The position numbers were made by a program, and so were the translations under genes. From assembly GCA_964528035.1 (NCBI GenBank), contig CAZGQY010000244.1:1-5286 (forward strand): 5,286 bases of DNA. The letters run 5' to 3'. Below, one piece after another: positions 1 to 5,286 of the stretch. Under the pieces are notes generated by a model. That model did not search any database. It was given only the letters and a program-made list of their open reading frames with translations, and was not told the origin of the DNA. Origin of the DNA: CAZGQY01 sp964528035. GTDB taxonomy: Bacteria; Pseudomonadota; Gammaproteobacteria; Methylococcales; UBA1147. Every line of letters starts with the position of its first letter. Position 1 is the first letter of the stretch.

Positions 1-17
1 CTGATCGCTACCGGGGA

Positions 18-52
18 CTAACCGCCTTCGTTTCACTCTCCATGGCGGTTAG
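18..52. repeat. GC-rich inverted repeat near the left edge
   Basis: A perfect 9-bp inverted repeat, CTAACCGCC at 18-26 and GGCGGTTAG at 44-52, encloses a 17-base loop. No T-run follows on either strand, so it does not look like a standard intrinsic terminator. The reading frame beginning at base 1 ends at a TAA (19-21) inside the left arm, and the frame beginning at base 3 stays open to a TGA at 60-62. All three minus-strand frames meet a stop within the first 51 bases. The repeat could therefore be the 3' end of an upstream plus-strand gene with a factor-dependent stop, or a protein-binding site. The stem is seen directly; its role is unknown. Confidence 0.4.
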
Positions 53-62
53 CGACTGTTGA

Positions 63-456
63 GTTTCGCATTATGATCCCTAACCTGGTTCTTACACATC
101 TGATTGCTTCTAATACATCGAATTATACGATTCATTTAATCCTATAATCCTAATTTACTATATAAATAATGACTGGTATCCTTTATACTGTCGATCGTTT
201 TTTAGGCGAGCGAACTGCAATATTGCTACAAGGAATCCACCATCTGCATACAACCCTGCCTGACTCTCGACGGGACTAAGCATCAAGGCTACCACCGTCA
301 CTTGTCGCACTCTCCGCGAACCCCTGAAATATCGGAACGACCATGAAACAGGGAACTTCTGGTGATTTTAATATTCTTATTCCTCTCAACCTTCTCTAAA
401 AACCAGACAACTGTGGATTTTTCCAAAATTCAACTTCATTTCAAGTCTAACTAAAC
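63..456. other. Gene-free AT-rich leader upstream of the SulP-carbonic anhydrase gene
   Basis: No credible gene is visible in this stretch of about 390 bases. Its first half is AT-rich and contains a perfect TATAAT at 143-148 and a TATACT at 184-189, but neither has a recognisable -35 hexamer 16-18 bases upstream, so I do not call a promoter. A short frame of 18 codons (343-399, ATG to TAA) lies in the same frame as the downstream gene with only a weak GGA upstream of it. It is more likely chance than a leader peptide. A TAA at 448-450 closes the frame just before the ATG at 457. I see no riboswitch-like structure or tandem repeat. Confidence 0.5.
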
Positions 457-2694
457 ATGAATACAGAAAATAAAACTGCTAAATTTATACCCGAACGCGA
501 ATCTGATTTCGGCATATTATCCAATCTCCGACACGATATTCCTGCAGGTGTGGTTGTATTCCTGGTCGCTCTTCCGCTCTGTTTGGGAATCGCACTGGCA
601 TCGGGTGCGCCATTTTTTTCAGGGGTAATAGCAGGCATTGTAGGCGGCATCTTAGTTGGCGTCCTAAGTGGATCTTCCTTGGGCGTCAGCGGTCCTGCCG
701 CCGGTCTAACCGTAATTGTCCTCGGCGCCATCAATGAACTTGGATTTGAAGGTTTTCTGCTGGCCGTTGTTGTGGCAGGTGTTTTCCAGATTCTCCTGGG
801 TCTCGGAAAAGCTGGCATAATCGGCTATTACTTCCCGTCTTCGGTGATTACCGGCATGTTGTCCGGCATTGGGATTATCATTTTCCTTAAACAAATTCCA
901 CACGCGGTTGGCTATGACCGGGACTACGAAGGCGATCTAGCCTTTTTTCAGCCTGATCACTATACGACTTTTTCAGAATTACCACACATACTTCAGTTTA
1001 TCTCTCCCGCTGCAGTCGTCATTGTAACGGTGTCACTGGCGATTCTAATCTTGTGGGAACGGCCATTTATGAAAACACACCGCTGGTTTCAATGGTGCCC
1101 TGGACCGCTCATCGCAGTTACATCGGGCATACTGATCAACCTGTTCCTACTACAGTTTCATCCAGAGCTGGCTTTGAAAGGCAATCACCTGGTTCGCCTA
1201 CCTGTTCCAAACAGCGGTGCTGATTTTTTGAGCTTTTTTACCTTTCCTGATTTTTCTCTGCTCAGCAACGCGGGGATATATCTGACTGCGCTGACCCTGG
1301 CGATTGTCGGAAGCCTGGAAACACTGTTGTGCGTCGAAGCAATCGACAAATTGGATCCGGAAAAAAGAGTGACACCCACCAACCAGGAATTGATCGCTCA
1401 AGGGGTTGCCAATGCCGCTTCAGGATTAATCGGTGGCTTGCCGGTTACTCAAGTGATTGTACGCAGTTCTGCCAACCTGCAATCCGGTGCAAGAACCAAA
1501 GCGTCCGCAGTCATTCATGGCCTATTGTTGTTACTTACGGTGGTCTTTATTCCACACCTGCTCAACATGATGCCATTGGCCAGCCTGGCCGCGATCCTGC
1601 TGGTCGTGGGCTATAAACTGGCCAAGCCGGAATTGTTCAAACACATGTATGCGACAGGTCCCTATCACTTTATTCCCTTTGTTGCGACAATTCTGGGCTT
1701 GGTGTTCACTGACTTATTGATCGGCATCAGCATCGGTATGACGATCGCGCTGTTTTGTATTCTACTGGAACATTATAAAACGGACGTGTATTTCCGTGAA
1801 GAGCAGAAAGGCCATAAAACATTTATCCGGCTCTCCGAAAATGTCTCGTTTCTAAACAAAGCCAATATATTACAGACCCTGAATCTCTTGCCCAGTCACT
1901 CGCACGTCGTGATTGATGCCACAGCGACGAGATATATTGATTATGACGTTTTCGAGATCATTCAGAATTTCAAAACCGAGGCGGAACGAAAGGGTATCAC
2001 TCTCGTCATTGAAAACCTGAGGGGTTATGGAAGCATCGATCCGGTCAGTAAAGCGATGACTCATACTCAGGACACTCAGCGAAATTTGACCCCGGCAATA
2101 GTCCTGGATACATTGAAAGAGGGCAATATGCGGTTTGTCCACAATCTGAAAGCTAATCGGGATCTGCTCGAACAAGTCAATATCACGCAGGACGGACAGT
2201 TTCCGATGGCGATCATTCTGAGCTGTATCGATTCACGTACATCAGTTGAGCTCATTTTTGACCAAGGCCTAGGTGATATATTCAGTGCCCGGGTTGCAGG
2301 TAACATAGTGAATGACGATATTTTGGGCAGCATGGAATTTGCGTGTCATTTCGCAGGATCGAAACTGATCGTTGTACTTGGTCATACGCATTGTGGGGCG
2401 ATCAAAGGGGCCTGTGATGGAATCCAGTTTGACCACCTGACGGGACTGCTCGAAAAGATCAGTCCCGCTATCGATTCTGTTTCCGCCATACATACAGATG
2501 GCGCTAAATCACAGTCAAACGAATTTGTACAAAATGTCGCCGAACGCAATGTACAGATGGTCGTCGGGCACATCAAAAATGACAGTCCGGCGTTGGAGAA
2601 AATGTTTAGACAAGGGGATATTGGTATTGTAGGTGGTATGTATGACGTCGAGACCGGGAAGGTCGATTTCTACCTGGACGATGAAGTGATCTAA
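457..2694 (+). CDS. SulP-family anion transporter fused to STAS and beta-carbonic anhydrase domains (probable bicarbonate transporter)
   Basis: This is a 745-residue fusion protein of the inner membrane. Residues about 20-440 form the SulP/SLC26 transporter domain, with many hydrophobic spans and the typical opening LRHDIPAGVVVFLVALP (24-40) and LSGSSLGVSGPAAG (70-83). Residues about 445-525 form a cytoplasmic STAS domain (VVIDATATRYIDYDVFE, 484-500). After a short linker, residues about 545-745 form a complete beta-class carbonic anhydrase. Its zinc ligands Cys590, His643 and Cys646 are present (SCIDSR 589-594, GHTHCGA 642-648), as is the Asp592-Arg594 catalytic pair, so the enzyme domain looks active. 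SulP-carbonic anhydrase fusions are known and proposed to be bicarbonate transporters; sulfate or another anion remains possible. An in-frame TAA at 448-450 fixes ATG 457 as the first available start, although no Shine-Dalgarno sequence precedes it. It stands alone on its strand, convergent with apt. No RuBisCO, carboxysome or LysR gene is in view. Confidence 0.94.
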   Translation: MNTENKTAKFIPERESDFGILSNLRHDIPAGVVVFLVALPLCLGIALASGAPFFSGVIAGIVGGILVGVLSGSSLGVSGPAAGLTVIVLGAINELGFEGFLLAVVVAGVFQILLGLGKAGIIGYYFPSSVITGMLSGIGIIIFLKQIPHAVGYDRDYEGDLAFFQPDHYTTFSELPHILQFISPAAVVIVTVSLAILILWERPFMKTHRWFQWCPGPLIAVTSGILINLFLLQFHPELALKGNHLVRLPVPNSGADFLSFFTFPDFSLLSNAGIYLTALTLAIVGSLETLLCVEAIDKLDPEKRVTPTNQELIAQGVANAASGLIGGLPVTQVIVRSSANLQSGARTKASAVIHGLLLLLTVVFIPHLLNMMPLASLAAILLVVGYKLAKPELFKHMYATGPYHFIPFVATILGLVFTDLLIGISIGMTIALFCILLEHYKTDVYFREEQKGHKTFIRLSENVSFLNKANILQTLNLLPSHSHVVIDATATRYIDYDVFEIIQNFKTEAERKGITLVIENLRGYGSIDPVSKAMTHTQDTQRNLTPAIVLDTLKEGNMRFVHNLKANRDLLEQVNITQDGQFPMAIILSCIDSRTSVELIFDQGLGDIFSARVAGNIVNDDILGSMEFACHFAGSKLIVVLGHTHCGAIKGACDGIQFDHLTGLLEKISPAIDSVSAIHTDGAKSQSNEFVQNVAERNVQMVVGHIKNDSPALEKMFRQGDIGIVGGMYDVETGKVDFYLDDEVI

Positions 2695-2822
2695 TAACAT
2701 CCTATCACCCCATCAGGGGACAATTTACTTAACCGAGGAAATTACAGATTCAATTACAAAAAAATATACTAAAGAATTTAAACCGGATGCCTTAAACTAG
2801 CGACATAACCCAAATATTCACC
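2695..2822. other. Convergent intergenic gap without a strong terminator
   Basis: This is the 128-bp gap between the stops of the SulP-carbonic anhydrase gene and apt. A tight hairpin, CCCC (2708-2711), loop ATCA, GGGG (2716-2719), sits 14 bases after the plus-strand stop and is followed by CAATTTACTT rather than a clean T-run, so it is at best a weak plus-strand terminator. A run of seven A (2758-2764) would read as U7 in a minus-strand transcript leaving apt, but the only stem ahead of it is a poor 5-bp TTTAA/TTAAA pairing (2777-2781 with 2792-2796). No gene is visible. Confidence 0.4.
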
Positions 2823-3338
2823 CTAAAGGTTCAACAGCGAATGCACTCGATAACCCTCAAGTTTATCCCGGCCACAAAGCCCATCGAGTTCAACAACGAA
2901 CGCGCAAGCGAACACTTCCGCCTGTAATTTTTCTACCAATTCACAACTGGCTTTTGCAGTACCACCGGTGGCCAGTAAATCATCAACCAGCAACACTCGA
3001 TCACCCGACCCAAGCGCATCAACATGCGCCTCGAGTTGCGCGGATCCATATTCCAGATCATAGGATGCAGCATGCACCTTATAAGGAAGTTTCCCGGGCT
3101 TCCGTAATGGAACGAAGCCCACACCCAGCTCCCAGGCAACCAACGAGCCAAAAATAAACCCTCGTGCCTCCATACCGGCAACAGCCGTGATTGATTCCCC
3201 TAAAAAAGGATGGATCAATTGGTGTACTGCCAACTTTAGCATCGCAGGATTTTTCACCAATGGCGTAATATCTTTAAACAAGATACCGGGTTTTGGAAAA
3301 TCGGGAATATCTCGTATTGCGGCTTTTAGCCTGTCCAT
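2823..3338 (-). CDS. apt: Adenine phosphoribosyltransferase
   Basis: A cytoplasmic purine-salvage enzyme that joins adenine to PRPP, giving AMP and pyrophosphate. The 171-residue product is close to the usual length of bacterial Apt (about 170-185) and is recognisable throughout. It has the N-terminal IRDIPDFPKPGILFKDITPL (8-27), the EARGFIFG segment (57-64) near the base-binding site, the flexible-loop region RKPGKLPY...YDLEYG (79-98) and the type I phosphoribosyltransferase PRPP motif VLLVDDLLATGGTA (115-128). The start is supported by a GGAG ribosome site (minus strand of 3344-3347) five bases ahead of ATG, the best in this window. It lies 165 bases downstream of ubiX on the same strand and has a possible promoter of its own inside an AGGATATT/AATATCCT inverted repeat, so it may be transcribed separately. 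All key motifs are intact and nothing looks truncated. Confidence 0.97.
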   Translation of the reverse strand: MDRLKAAIRDIPDFPKPGILFKDITPLVKNPAMLKLAVHQLIHPFLGESITAVAGMEARGFIFGSLVAWELGVGFVPLRKPGKLPYKVHAASYDLEYGSAQLEAHVDALGSGDRVLLVDDLLATGGTAKASCELVEKLQAEVFACAFVVELDGLCGRDKLEGYRVHSLLNL

Positions 3339-3354
3339 AGGTACTCCAAGTTTC

Positions 3355-3374
3355 AGGATATTAAAAAATATCCT
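3355..3374 (-). repeat. Inverted repeat in the apt 5' region (possible operator or leader hairpin)
   Basis: AGGATATT (3355-3362) and AATATCCT (3367-3374) form a perfect 8-bp inverted repeat around an AAAA spacer. A further ATCCT copy follows at 3375-3379 with no gap (ATCCTATCCT at 3370-3379), giving three half-sites of the same 5-mer. It lies 16 bases upstream of the apt ATG. If transcription starts upstream of it, the minus-strand RNA would form a hairpin just before the ribosome site. If the nearby promoter guess is right, it covers the -10 and spacer and would act as a DNA operator. The repeat is seen; the regulatory role is inferred. Confidence 0.45.
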
Positions 3375-3386
3375 ATCCTATTACAA
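3358..3386 (-). promoter_or_regulatory. Possible sigma-70 promoter for apt
   Basis: On the minus strand a TTGTAA (-35, plus coordinates 3381-3386) is followed after 17 bases by TAATAT (-10, 3358-3363); each matches the consensus at four of six positions. Transcription would start near 3350-3352, giving a very short leader with the GGAG ribosome site only a few bases in. The -10 lies inside the inverted repeat at 3355-3374, which would suit repression. The region is AT-rich, so a chance match is quite possible. Confidence 0.25.
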
Positions 3387-3503
3387 GATCAAAGCTCACT
3401 CAAACAATACTGAGAGCATTTCTCAATCGATACCGAATCGGCAAGCCGAGAGAAGAAGCAGCCCCAAATTGTCGTTCCAAAATAGCCAATACAAACTATC
3501 AGT

Positions 3504-4079
3504 TTAACTTAACCCAGTCCACGGCTGATATAACCCCCCCGGATCAATGCCGAAAAAACCGATAATTCTTCCTACGGTTTCATCAATCAACTCAGGCAAT
3601 GTTTTTTGTTCGCCATAAAATGCCGGCAAAGGCGGAAAAATTATTCCACCCATTTCAGTTACACTGGACATATTGCGGATATGAGCTAGATTTAGTGGCG
3701 TTTCTCTGGGTACCAACAATACCCGCCGTCTTTCTTTCAAACAGACATCTGCCGCACGCGATATCAAATTATCTGAGAACCCATGAGCCACGCTGGCCAA
3801 TGTTTTCATCGAACAAGGGGCGATGATCATACCCTCCGTTTTATACGCTCCACTGGCTATGCTGGCCGCAATATCGTTAATATCGTAGACTTTATCCGCC
3901 AGCGCATAAACATCCTGCCTTTTTAGTTTTAATTCGTGCTGTATATTCAACGCACCAGCAGATGACACAATTAAATGAGTCTCCCAGGATTCCAGTTTCT
4001 GTATCACTTCCAACAAACGAAGACCGTATACAGCACCCGTCGCACCGGTCATAGCGATAATTATCCGTTTTTGCTCCAT
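3504..4079 (-). CDS. ubiX: Flavin prenyltransferase UbiX
   Basis: UbiX joins a dimethylallyl group to FMN, making the prenylated FMN cofactor needed by UbiD-type reversible decarboxylases, including the one in ubiquinone synthesis. The 191-residue length is standard (E. coli UbiX has 189). Visible family features are the N-terminal flavin-binding TGATGAVYG (11-19), ASGAYKTEGMIIAPCSMKT (75-93), the AHGFSDNLISRAADV stretch (98-112) and LKERRRVLLVPRETP (114-128). The protein should be cytoplasmic. Its ATG overlaps the pip stop by one base (TAATG on the minus strand), which implies co-transcription and likely translational coupling. The only ribosome-site candidate is a GAGAAGG about ten bases ahead, weak in spacing. 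No ubiD is in the window, so the partner must lie elsewhere. The catalytic core appears complete, and no terminator is obvious after its stop. Confidence 0.95.
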   Translation of the reverse strand: MEQKRIIIAMTGATGAVYGLRLLEVIQKLESWETHLIVSSAGALNIQHELKLKRQDVYALADKVYDINDIAASIASGAYKTEGMIIAPCSMKTLASVAHGFSDNLISRAADVCLKERRRVLLVPRETPLNLAHIRNMSSVTEMGGIIFPPLPAFYGEQKTLPELIDETVGRIIGFFGIDPGGLYQPWTGLS

Positions 4080-5029
4080 TAACGAATCGCCTTCTCTAAC
4101 ATTGCATCGCTCGCTCTGATTAAAGCATCAACCATTTCCTCGCCTTTTGCCAGATGACCTGAATGGGCTAATATTTCCAAATCCGCATCCGGTAAATATT
4201 TGTGTAAACTATAAGCTGCTTCTACCGGACACACCAGATCATATCGACCATGAAGAAGCTTAATCGGTACATCGGGCAATCGCGACACTTCCTTACATAT
4301 TTGATTATCTTCGATAAAATATACATTCGTCGCGTAGTGCATCTCTATTTTAACGCGGCCGATCAAATCCTGGACTGGCGCACTTAGTCCTGAAGAATCA
4401 ACTTCAGTACCCAAAGATGCTGTACTACTCCAGATATCCCACTCGCGAGCAATACGGCGCTGAGCAAGCTCGTCATCACCATGCAAGAGTTTTTGAATAT
4501 TAGTCAACGTGGTTTTCGCATCACCACCCTGAACACTGGCCATTAAGCGATGCCACTGCTCAGGGTATATTCGATTTAAGCCCTCATGCAAAAACCAGCG
4601 GAGATCAGCACTCCGGGCAAGAAATGAACCTCGCAAAATCAAGCCGCATACTTTATCCGCAAATCTCTGTGCATACAATAAAGCCAGCGCTGCTCCCCAC
4701 GAGCCACCGAACAATAACCATGATTCAACACCCAACCTTCTGCGGATATACTCCATATCTTCGATCAGGTGCAGCGTGGTATTCTGGCTCAGTTCACCTT
4801 TTGGGGTCGACCGTCCGGACCCACGCTGGTCGAACAATATCACTCGATATCTCTGTGGGTCAAAAAAGCGCCTATGGTCTGGTTTACATCCTGAGGCCGG
4901 ACCACCATGCAACACCACTACCGGCATTCCAAAACGATTGCCACATTCTTCAACATATAAAGTATGAACCTCATCTACTTGAAGATTGTAAGTGACATAA
5001 GGTTCCAATGGCGGATATAAAGTTTTCAT
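4079..5029 (-). CDS. pip: Proline iminopeptidase (peptidase family S33), divergent
   Basis: An alpha/beta-hydrolase expected to release an N-terminal residue, classically proline, from peptides in the cytoplasm. The 316-residue product has the usual length and no signal peptide. Visible motifs are the oxyanion segment HGGPASG (41-47), FDQRGSGRSTP (66-76), the nucleophile elbow GGSWG (108-112, Ser110), the acid HGRYDLVCP (260-268, Asp264) and the base SGH (290-292, His292). The cap stretch RGSFLARSADLRWFLHEG (133-150) is typical of the family. Several usually constant positions differ: HGGPASG for HGGPGGG, GGSWGAAL for GGSWGSTL, and IWSS where the family has WEG, so the Glu that binds the substrate amine is Ser201. 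The second such Glu (Glu229, IEMHY) is kept. The true substrate may therefore not be proline peptides. An in-frame TGA (5045-5047) makes ATG 5029 the first ATG of the frame; no strong ribosome site is seen. It overlaps ubiX by one base. Confidence 0.88.
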   Translation of the reverse strand: MKTLYPPLEPYVTYNLQVDEVHTLYVEECGNRFGMPVVVLHGGPASGCKPDHRRFFDPQRYRVILFDQRGSGRSTPKGELSQNTTLHLIEDMEYIRRRLGVESWLLFGGSWGAALALLYAQRFADKVCGLILRGSFLARSADLRWFLHEGLNRIYPEQWHRLMASVQGGDAKTTLTNIQKLLHGDDELAQRRIAREWDIWSSTASLGTEVDSSGLSAPVQDLIGRVKIEMHYATNVYFIEDNQICKEVSRLPDVPIKLLHGRYDLVCPVEAAYSLHKYLPDADLEILAHSGHLAKGEEMVDALIRASDAMLEKAIR

Positions 5030-5088
5030 GTCAATCTCGAATAATCAAAACAGCCGATACTTATCCTGCTAATGCGCATGATTGAGTA

Positions 5089-5118
5089 TCTATACAGCGT
5101 ACACTCCTCCTGGCCCAA
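5089..5118 (-). promoter_or_regulatory. Possible weak promoter for the pip-ubiX unit
   Basis: On the minus strand, TTGGGC (plus 5113-5118) and TATAGA (5089-5094) are separated by 18 bases, just after the terminator of the preceding gene. Both hexamers are poor matches to the sigma-70 consensus. The best argument is position: the terminator at 5121-5155 should end the upstream transcript, so pip needs a promoter between about 5120 and 5030. Confidence 0.2.
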
Positions 5119-5120
5119 AC

Positions 5121-5155
5121 AAAAAAACCCCTCGACTTACGCCGAGAGGTTTTTT
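5121..5155 (-). terminator. Intrinsic terminator of the outer-membrane protein gene
   Basis: A 7-bp stem (5128-5134 with 5143-5149) with an 8-base loop is flanked by seven A on the left and six T on the right, the classic form of a possibly bidirectional terminator. Position 5130/5147 is a C-A mismatch in plus-strand RNA but a U-G wobble in minus-strand RNA, so the hairpin is complete only when read leftward, where it ends in U7. It begins about 19 bases after the stop of the right-edge gene, so it most likely ends that transcript and isolates it from pip. Confidence 0.85.
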
Positions 5156-5173
5156 CCAGCAATGACCGATCTC

Positions 5174-5286
5174 TTAGAACAGGAAGCCGACATAACCACC
5201 GCCCTGCCAGAAGCGTGGATCAGCACCATTGATTTTTGGAGACCAGTGATAGCGGACATCTGCACCCACAACCATGTTATTCCAGA
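5174..5286 (-). CDS. C-terminal end of a probable outer-membrane beta-barrel protein (partial)
   Basis: Only the last 36 codons and a TAA are in the window; the gene continues past the right edge. The translation ends GGGYVGFLF. The alternating aromatic/hydrophobic final strand with a terminal Phe is the usual BAM-complex recognition signal of outer-membrane barrel proteins. Before it, NNMVVGADVRYHW reads as another amphipathic strand, and SPKINGADPRFWQ as the connecting loop. This fits a small porin-like or OmpA/OmpW/PagL-like barrel, but the fragment is too short to name a family. An intrinsic terminator follows closely, which supports this as a real gene end. The frame is open to the edge. 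Confidence 0.65.
   Translation of the reverse strand, partial: WNNMVVGADVRYHWSPKINGADPRFWQGGGYVGFLF

Noticed and set aside
1..62. Possible C-terminal end of an upstream plus-strand gene (frames ending at 19-21 or 60-62)
   Set aside because: Too few codons are visible to tell coding sequence from chance, and the two frames compete.
143..148. Perfect TATAAT as the promoter of the SulP-carbonic anhydrase gene
   Set aside because: No -35-like hexamer lies at the right distance, the surroundings are AT-rich, and it would leave a leader of about 300 bases.
447..818. 123-codon open frame antisense to the SulP domain
   Set aside because: It lies wholly opposite a strongly recognised gene, its Pro/Thr/Arg-rich translation is typical of an antisense shadow, and it resembles no known family.
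2708..2719. CCCC-ATCA-GGGG hairpin as terminator of the SulP-carbonic anhydrase gene
   Set aside because: A 4-bp stem with no clean T-run behind it is too weak to call as an intrinsic terminator; it is noted only in the gap entry.
3438..3449. TCGGC-AA-GCCGA palindrome after ubiX as a terminator
   Set aside because: The loop is too tight and no T-run follows on the minus strand.
3187..3507. 106-codon plus-strand frame crossing the apt start and the ubiX-apt gap
   Set aside because: About half is antisense to apt, the rest covers the apt control region, there is no supporting ribosome site, and the product is not recognisable.
4624..4995. 123-codon plus-strand frame inside pip
   Set aside because: It is antisense to conserved pip motifs, so it is a shadow of that gene.

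Overview
The window looks like chromosomal DNA of a proteobacterium, most likely a gamma- or betaproteobacterium. The evidence is an outer-membrane beta-barrel C-terminus at the right edge, a UbiX of the ubiquinone/prenyl-FMN type, an S33 proline iminopeptidase of the proteobacterial type, and a SulP-carbonic anhydrase fusion of a kind known from aquatic and autotrophic or methylotrophic proteobacteria. Base composition is moderate, and no mobile element, tRNA, rRNA or CRISPR array is visible. I cannot name the genus from the sequence.

Layout, left to right. Positions 1-456 hold no convincing gene. There is a GC-rich inverted repeat at 18-52, possibly the tail of an upstream locus, followed by an AT-rich leader. 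Positions 457-2694 (+) encode a 745-residue three-part protein: a SulP anion-transporter membrane domain, a STAS domain and a complete beta-class carbonic anhydrase. A 128-bp convergent gap (2695-2822) follows. On the minus strand, in transcription order from the right edge, are the 3' end of an outer-membrane beta-barrel gene (5174-5286) with its intrinsic terminator (5121-5155), then pip (4079-5029) overlapping ubiX (3504-4079) by one base, then apt (2823-3338) after a 165-bp gap.

How the genes work together. The left gene is a self-contained inorganic-carbon module that probably couples bicarbonate uptake to HCO3-/CO2 interconversion at the inner membrane. The minus-strand genes are housekeeping functions: release of N-terminal residues from peptides (pip), synthesis of prenylated FMN for UbiD-type decarboxylases (ubiX) and adenine salvage (apt). 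pip and ubiX are almost certainly co-transcribed and probably translationally coupled. apt has its own good ribosome binding site and a possible promoter lying in a striking inverted repeat, so it may be a separate unit.

I see no clearly undescribed multi-gene system. The points most worth a second look are the transporter-enzyme fusion, the altered substrate-amine site of Pip, and the repeated AGGAT half-sites in front of apt.
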